This document shows, in pieces, positions 60,055 to 64,000 of a stretch of 64,000 bases of DNA. Made by a program: the position numbers and the translations under genes. This stretch comes from Candidatus Acidulodesulfobacterium acidiphilum. Lineage in GTDB: Bacteria > SZUA-79 > Acidulodesulfobacterales > Acidulodesulfobacteraceae. The notes beneath the pieces are model-generated. The model saw only the letters and a list, made by a program, of their open reading frames with translations, was not told the DNA's origin and made no database searches. The stretch covers positions 48,851-112,850 of the forward strand of contig SHMQ01000005.1 in assembly GCA_008534395.1 (NCBI GenBank), given 5' to 3'. How positions within the stretch are numbered: the first letter of the stretch is position 1; each line of letters starts with the position of its first letter.

Positions 60055-61398
60055 TTAATTTAATTTAGTGCCGGTATTCTTAATAACGTTCCAGCTCTTT
60101 AACAGCTCGTATGCAAACCTGAATTGATTATCCTTTTTGAAATAAACGTTAAAGGTTTTATATTTATCTTTATCCCTGTTTGCTATATTTTTGTTTTCCG
60201 GATTTTTAAAATGATGCATTAAGTCGACTTCCCTTAGTTTTCTCAAAGGTTTTACGAATATGAAATCTTTAGAGCTGTGAACGTAAAAATTAGGTATTAC
60301 GCCGGTATCTTGAACGGATACCCCGTTTGGAAGAAAATAAAAAGCCGTCGTAAGCCCCATGCCGGTATCGTCTGGCAGAGTAAATATCGTCTGAACCGAA
60401 CCTTTGCCGAAAGTTTTAGTGCCTACTATTATTGCGCGTTTATGAACTTGTAAGCTGCCCGCCGTAATCTCGGCCGCGCTTGCCGTTCCGGCATTTACAA
60501 GAACGACTATAGGATAATTAGGCTGTATATGTTTACCCAATGCATAATATTTTACGTCTTGAGACTTTATTCTGCCTTTTGTATAAACTATAACTCCACT
60601 TTTTATAAAATCGCTGCATACCTTTACCGCTTGATTCAACAATCCTCCGGGATTGTTCCTGAGATCCAGTATAAGTCCTTGAATGCCGTGTTCTTTAGCG
60701 CTTATAATCTTCAAAGCCTTCAAAAGCTGCGAATTAGTATGCTCCTGAAAACTTGAAATTCTGACATACGCTATGTGATGCGGAAGAATCATATAGGTTA
60801 CGCTTTTAAGCAATATTTTTTCTCTAGTCAATACGAATGTTTTCGGTTTTTTAAATCCCTTTCTGTTTATTAAAAGCGTAACGGAAGTCCCTGCTTTTCC
60901 GTGCAAAAGCTTAACTGCTTCCATAATATTCATGCGATACGTTGAAATACCGTTAATTTTTTCTATGACGTCGCCTGCTTTTATTCCTGCGTTTGCGGCG
61001 GGAGAACCGTCTATCGGCGAAATAATAACGACGTATCCTTTTCTGGTAGATATTTTTACGCCTATGCCTATAAATTCGCCGGACGTTTCTGATTTCATCT
61101 GCCTGAATTCGCTGGGAGTTAGAAAATAGGTGTGGGGGTCAAGAGTAGATATCATGCCTTCCACCGCTCCAAATATAAGTTTTTTCGACGGCTCTTTTTT
61201 TATATAGTCGTTTTTTATCAACGCGTAAACTTTTGAAAACAGCCTTAAATTTTTAACGGTATTTGAATTAAATTTTTTAACGGCGGCTTTATGTTCGGTC
61301 TTTGCTGCGGCATAAACTTTTACGCAATTTACGGAGGATATAGATAAAATAAATAATGCCGAAAACAAAAATATTAAGCGGTATTTTATGTTGGACAT
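60055..61398 (-). CDS. ctpA: C-terminal processing protease (CtpA, S41)
   Basis: 447 residues: signal peptide (about 1-30), PDZ domain (about 97-185, GIGVKI and AGIKAGDVIEKING) and S41 catalytic domain with S307 (AGTASAAE) and K332 (KTFGKGSV) as the Ser/Lys dyad. It removes C-terminal tails or processes envelope proteins in the periplasm. It lies 11 bp downstream of the EnvC-like gene, a frequent ctpA neighbour. The segment after 385 is basic and variable. Confidence 0.93.
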   Translation of the reverse strand: MSNIKYRLIFLFSALFILSISSVNCVKVYAAAKTEHKAAVKKFNSNTVKNLRLFSKVYALIKNDYIKKEPSKKLIFGAVEGMISTLDPHTYFLTPSEFRQMKSETSGEFIGIGVKISTRKGYVVIISPIDGSPAANAGIKAGDVIEKINGISTYRMNIMEAVKLLHGKAGTSVTLLINRKGFKKPKTFVLTREKILLKSVTYMILPHHIAYVRISSFQEHTNSQLLKALKIISAKEHGIQGLILDLRNNPGGLLNQAVKVCSDFIKSGVIVYTKGRIKSQDVKYYALGKHIQPNYPIVVLVNAGTASAAEITAGSLQVHKRAIIVGTKTFGKGSVQTIFTLPDDTGMGLTTAFYFLPNGVSVQDTGVIPNFYVHSSKDFIFVKPLRKLREVDLMHHFKNPENKNIANRDKDKYKTFNVYFKKDNQFRFAYELLKSWNVIKNTGTKLN

Positions 61399-61409
61399 GC
61401 TTCACCTCT

Positions 61410-62168
61410 TTATTTTATTATTTGGAATATTACACCGCTATTGCGGGATTTATTTTTTAAATTCTTAATCAATTTTATAACTTTACGTTTTAAAAGTCTA
61501 TTCTTTTTATTGTCTCTGCTATTATTTCCGGGTTTTTTAGATTGGTAACCGTTATAATTTTTATCTTTTTTCATTTTTAACGACTTTATATATATATTTA
61601 AACCTGCTATCAATTGTTTGAACCTTTTTTTAGAGCGTTTTACGCCGTTAACGTCGGCAATAAGACTGTTTTGTTCGTTTTTTAAATATTTTTTTAATCT
61701 TAAAAATTTATTTTTTCGCCTGACGAGTTTTAAGAGTTTTGTTTCTTCTTTTTTTAGTAAATTTTTTAACTGATAATTTATTATATAGGCATTGCTTTCG
61801 TTTTTAAACGGCGTTATTCCGTCTAACTTATACTCTTTGTTGATAATAAAAATTTTTTCGGTTAAATCCTCTATCAGCAGTCCGTATTTTTTTATTTTCT
61901 TTTTTATTTTTTTTATTTGCTTTTCATCATTCTTAATCTTTTTTTTCAGATTGCTTACGGCAGAATCGCTGCGCGATATTTTAGAAGATATTAAGGATAA
62001 TTCTTTTTTATAAAATGTAAGGCGTTTAATTACGGAGCTGTATTTCAAACGCGTGTTTATATTTGGCTTATGTGCGGCGAAGCTATTGCGGCAATAATAG
62101 GAAAGCGATACCGATAGAAATATCGCAAAAAAAAACAATAGTTTATTATTAATAATAATTTTCTTCAT
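61410..62168 (-). CDS. EnvC-like coiled-coil protein without LytM domain
   Basis: 252 residues: signal segment (about 8-28) and a long Lys-rich coiled coil (about 45-215: KIKNDEKQIKKIKKKIKKYG and similar) like the N-terminal part of EnvC, the activator of cell-division amidases. The LytM/M23 domain that ends EnvC is absent; the frame ends with RNSGVIFQIIK. ctpA follows 11 bp later as in EnvC-CtpA operons. It could be a truncated EnvC or a distinct coiled-coil partner. The frame ends in TAA without a frameshift sign. Confidence 0.62.
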   Translation of the reverse strand: MKKIIINNKLLFFFAIFLSVSLSYYCRNSFAAHKPNINTRLKYSSVIKRLTFYKKELSLISSKISRSDSAVSNLKKKIKNDEKQIKKIKKKIKKYGLLIEDLTEKIFIINKEYKLDGITPFKNESNAYIINYQLKNLLKKEETKLLKLVRRKNKFLRLKKYLKNEQNSLIADVNGVKRSKKRFKQLIAGLNIYIKSLKMKKDKNYNGYQSKKPGNNSRDNKKNRLLKRKVIKLIKNLKNKSRNSGVIFQIIK

Positions 62169-62182
62169 TTATAAAAATAAAA

Positions 62183-62228
62183 TCCAGCCACCATTTTCAT
62201 TTAATAACGCATTGAAATGATAGCTGGA
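62183..62228 (-). terminator. Rho-independent terminator of the lipoprotein gene
   Basis: Imperfect hairpin (TCCAGC/GCTGGA ends, with an inner CATTT/AAATG pair) followed on the minus strand by GGATTTTATTTTTATAA. It is 20 bp after the stop of the lysine/alanine-rich lipoprotein gene and ends just 15 bp before the EnvC-like gene start. Confidence 0.75.
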
Positions 62229-62247
62229 CGAATTTAAATCTTTAGCC

Positions 62248-62469
62248 TTAGCTTTTTGCTTTTGCGGTTTTTGCAGCTGTTTTTTTAGCCGGTTTTGCCG
62301 CTTTTTTTGCGGTTTTTGCAGCTGTTTTTTTAGCCGGTTTTGCCGCTTTTTTAACTGCTGCAGGTTTTGCAGGTTTTGCCGGAGCCGCTGCTTTCTTTGC
62401 GCAACCCGAAAATGCAAAAGTCGATATGACTAAAAACACTCCCAAAACTAATACTGTAAGCTTTTTCAA
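62248..62469 (-). CDS. Lysine/alanine-rich repeat lipoprotein
   Basis: 73 residues from TTG 62469 with GGAGGTGA upstream. A lipobox FAFSGC (C22) is followed by KKAAAPAKPAKP and a tandem repeat of 15 residues (KPAKKTAAKTAKKAA), made by a 45-base DNA repeat at about 62264-62353. It resembles the histone-H1-like Ala/Lys/Pro tails, but is exported; the tail may bind peptidoglycan or polyanions. No known domain. Another frame over the same region (62169-62417) has no signal and is a shadow. Confidence 0.7.
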   Translation of the reverse strand: MKKLTVLVLGVFLVISTFAFSGCAKKAAAPAKPAKPAAVKKAAKPAKKTAAKTAKKAAKPAKKTAAKTAKAKS

Positions 62470-62776
62470 ATTTTATCACCTCCTTTAACATTTTTATTCT
62501 ATTTTTAGTGAAGAATTTTGTCAAGAAAAATTTTTATTGCAAATAGCGGTTAATTTATTTATTTTAAAGAATGAAATTTTATATCAAGATTAAAACTGTT
62601 AAACAAAAAGGGCTCGCGGCAAAAGCCTTTGAGCCCTCCGTTATAGATTTAACAAGAGTTTAATAAATTAAAAATATATTCGGTCTTTTCTTTTCTATGA
62701 TGCACATTTCTTCCGAAAATAGCCCCGGCTTTAAAATTACAGATGCACGACAGACTTACCGGACTGTGCCGTATTT
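62470..62776. other. Intergenic region with structured 3' end and terminator
   Basis: No gene is visible. On the minus strand, after the stop of the secreted gene, a GCACAG...CTGTCGTGC hairpin (about 62735-62768) and a GC-rich segment (62715-62730) precede a clear terminator at 62609-62637. I see no match to a known riboswitch. The remainder is AT-rich with the ribosome binding site and promoter region of the lipoprotein gene. Confidence 0.45.
62609..62637 (-). terminator. Rho-independent terminator of the secreted DUF302-like gene
   Basis: AGGGCTC/GAGCCCT stem continued by an inner GGC/GCC pair, followed on the minus strand by a run of T (CCCTTTTTGTTT). Confidence 0.85.
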
Positions 62777-63784
62777 TTAATATGCAAGTCCGTATAAAAT
62801 CATCTGCTTTAGAGATCCTTGAATGGAACTAGGCATACCCATATGGGTCATAAAAGCCATCATACCAGCGTCTGCAAAATAATATTTCATTCTCCACATT
62901 TCTCCTAGTATAGAAACATCGGTATAATTTCCTGCTCTGTATATAAGTATTTCAATAGGATAAGCAGAACTGTGGTCGATGCCTGGAAACTTATATGATG
63001 AAGTAGCCCTTGCACTGCTGTCTATTTCTATTGAATGTCTTTCCGTTGAATTTCTAGTGACGCCTATTTCTATAAATCCTATTGAAGGCTTTTCTATCTT
63101 GTAAACCAAATGCCATTTGCCTTTATTACGCCCTATACCCTTTAAAACTAAATCGGCTACTCCACGCAAATTCGAATCGGTGCTTCCGGAATAGTTGGAT
63201 ATCTGGTCGACGCTTCCAGGGAATGAGCCTCCGCCTATTCCACCTGGAAATCTTCCTGTTCTCATAGGTCCATACTGAGTGTTTGAAGGAGTTCCGCCTA
63301 TCGCTTTTCTTATTATGCCTTTTAAATAGTTATTTATTTCTAATGCATAAGCTACATAAGAATTACCTGAAAAAGTCCTTGCAAGCGCAGGCAAATTTAC
63401 CATACTCACGACGATTCCCTGATTTGGCGTAGTATAAACGGCTAATCTTAAAGGCAATCCAAAAGCTCCAAGAGGATATTTCCCGTTATCCACCATATAT
63501 TTGTCGTAAACATTATTGGTTGCGACTATAACTGTTGAATGATAAGTGTCGCCGGACGGAACCGATGTGTTAAATTTGCCAATAACCGTCCAATTATGCG
63601 CGTTCAAAGCGCTTTCTACTTTTTGCGTTACGGAAGAAATGCTTCCGGGAACATTTACGGCAACATTGGTAAACACCCCGTAATCAGCTGCAAACACGCT
63701 GTTGGCAATTAAAAAAACCGATAGAAACGCAAAAACCAATGAAAACAAAAGTTTTAACTTAAAGAACTTCATAACCTTTTTCAT
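62777..63784 (-). CDS. Secreted DUF302-like protein
   Basis: 335 residues with a signal peptide (about 1-32, VFAADYG). Residues 35-170 include a pattern typical of DUF302/TT1751-like domains (VTQKVESALNAHNWTVIGK, STVIVATNNVYDKYMVDNGK and PLRLAVYTTPNQGIVVS), domains with a ferredoxin-like fold often found in membrane-linked or periplasmic proteins. The Gly/Pro-rich stretch (170-195) leads to an unrecognised C-terminal part. GGAGG lies 7 bp before the ATG, and a good promoter is upstream. It may be an envelope stress or lipid-binding protein. Confidence 0.6.
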   Translation of the reverse strand: MKKVMKFFKLKLLFSLVFAFLSVFLIANSVFAADYGVFTNVAVNVPGSISSVTQKVESALNAHNWTVIGKFNTSVPSGDTYHSTVIVATNNVYDKYMVDNGKYPLGAFGLPLRLAVYTTPNQGIVVSMVNLPALARTFSGNSYVAYALEINNYLKGIIRKAIGGTPSNTQYGPMRTGRFPGGIGGGSFPGSVDQISNYSGSTDSNLRGVADLVLKGIGRNKGKWHLVYKIEKPSIGFIEIGVTRNSTERHSIEIDSSARATSSYKFPGIDHSSAYPIEILIYRAGNYTDVSILGEMWRMKYYFADAGMMAFMTHMGMPSSIQGSLKQMILYGLAY

Positions 63785-63830
63785 TACTTTTCCTCCATTT
63801 TTTTAAAATGTTAATAAAATGATAAATTAA

Positions 63831-63859
63831 TATTTATCATAAAATGTTTACTCTGTCAA
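63831..63859 (-). promoter_or_regulatory. Promoter of the secreted DUF302-like gene
   Basis: TTGACA (63854-63859) and TAAATA (63831-63836) with 17 bases between them, 47 bp upstream of the ATG. Two direct repeats (AACTTTTAATTTGTC on the plus strand at 63883-63897 and 63908-63922, 25 bp apart) sit upstream, at helical spacing for an activator. Confidence 0.7.
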
Positions 63860-64000
63860 TGAATTATTTTTGGTATGTTGTCAACTTTTAATTTGTCTAT
63901 TGAATTTAACTTTTAATTTGTCATAATATCTTTGTATTATTATTTTGCTTTTAATACGTTTTATTAATAATCGCAATCAACCTTCATCACCCCCTTTGCC

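Noticed and set aside
62169..62417. 82-codon frame rich in Lys/Gln overlapping the lipoprotein
   Set aside because: It arises from a shifted frame of the same repeat DNA and lacks a start signal; the lipoprotein frame has a lipobox and a ribosome binding site.
62690..62776. Possible riboswitch (c-di-GMP type) in the gap after the secreted gene
   Set aside because: The GC-rich stems do not match the conserved GEMM core and the region is downstream, not upstream, of the neighbouring gene on that strand.

Overview
This is a 64 kb stretch of an AT-rich Gram-negative bacterial chromosome. The gene set points to an anaerobic, deltaproteobacterium-like organism: indolepyruvate:ferredoxin oxidoreductase (IorAB) with a phenylacetate-CoA ligase, a DUF116-fmt-def cluster, cobD, a ferritin of the encapsulated type, an oxygen-sensing di-iron protein beside a soluble chemoreceptor, outer-membrane and lipoprotein genes, and a UGA-interrupted selenoprotein. 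The taxonomic placement is inference only.

Positions 1 to about 29,590 look like an integrated mobile element whose right end abuts the 3' end of a tRNA-Pro(CGG) gene (29592-29668). From left to right it carries a DUF4238 gene; a short operon with an exonuclease, a CoiA-like zinc protein, an A24 prepilin peptidase, a cytochrome c and a tyrosine recombinase; a Panacea-domain toxin-antitoxin candidate; and a long minus-strand F-type (TraA/L/E/K/B/V/C, TrbI, TraF-like peptidase, TraH, TraG) type IV secretion operon with DsbC and TlpA redox helpers. Next come a Rep_3 replication initiator with an iteron origin, two small helix-turn-helix genes facing an XRE/S24 LexA-like repressor, and an SF1 helicase with an HRDC domain followed by a Cys-rich protein. 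No relaxase, coupling protein, TraU, TraW, TrbC or TraN is present in the window.

From 29,745 onward the genes are chromosomal housekeeping. 29.7-35.3 kb: rpe, scpB, an ODP-like metallo-beta-lactamase with a soluble methyl-accepting protein, a COG2509 FAD dehydrogenase and a Usp. 35.4-40 kb (plus strand): an EncFtn-like ferritin, the SRP RNA, iorA-iorB-paaK and a REP-like palindrome. 40-45.3 kb: DUF116-fmt-def, a second Usp, a two-domain protein disulfide oxidoreductase read through a UGA codon (selenocysteine), and a zinc-phospholipase-like protein. 45.4-56 kb: cobD, uvrC, uvrB, rmuC, a pyrK-pyrD fusion, rimI and a nitrilase-like protein without its catalytic cysteine. 56-64 kb: typA, a cold-shock gene, rlmB-pyrF, ctpA with an EnvC-like coiled-coil gene, a lysine/alanine-rich lipoprotein and a secreted DUF302-like protein.

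The most notable items are the selenoprotein (hidden because the stop codon UGA cuts its reading frame), the repressor-helicase-Cys-rich module at the tRNA end of the element, the stripped-down F-type secretion system on a Rep_3 replicon, the Panacea pair, and the ODP-chemoreceptor pair.
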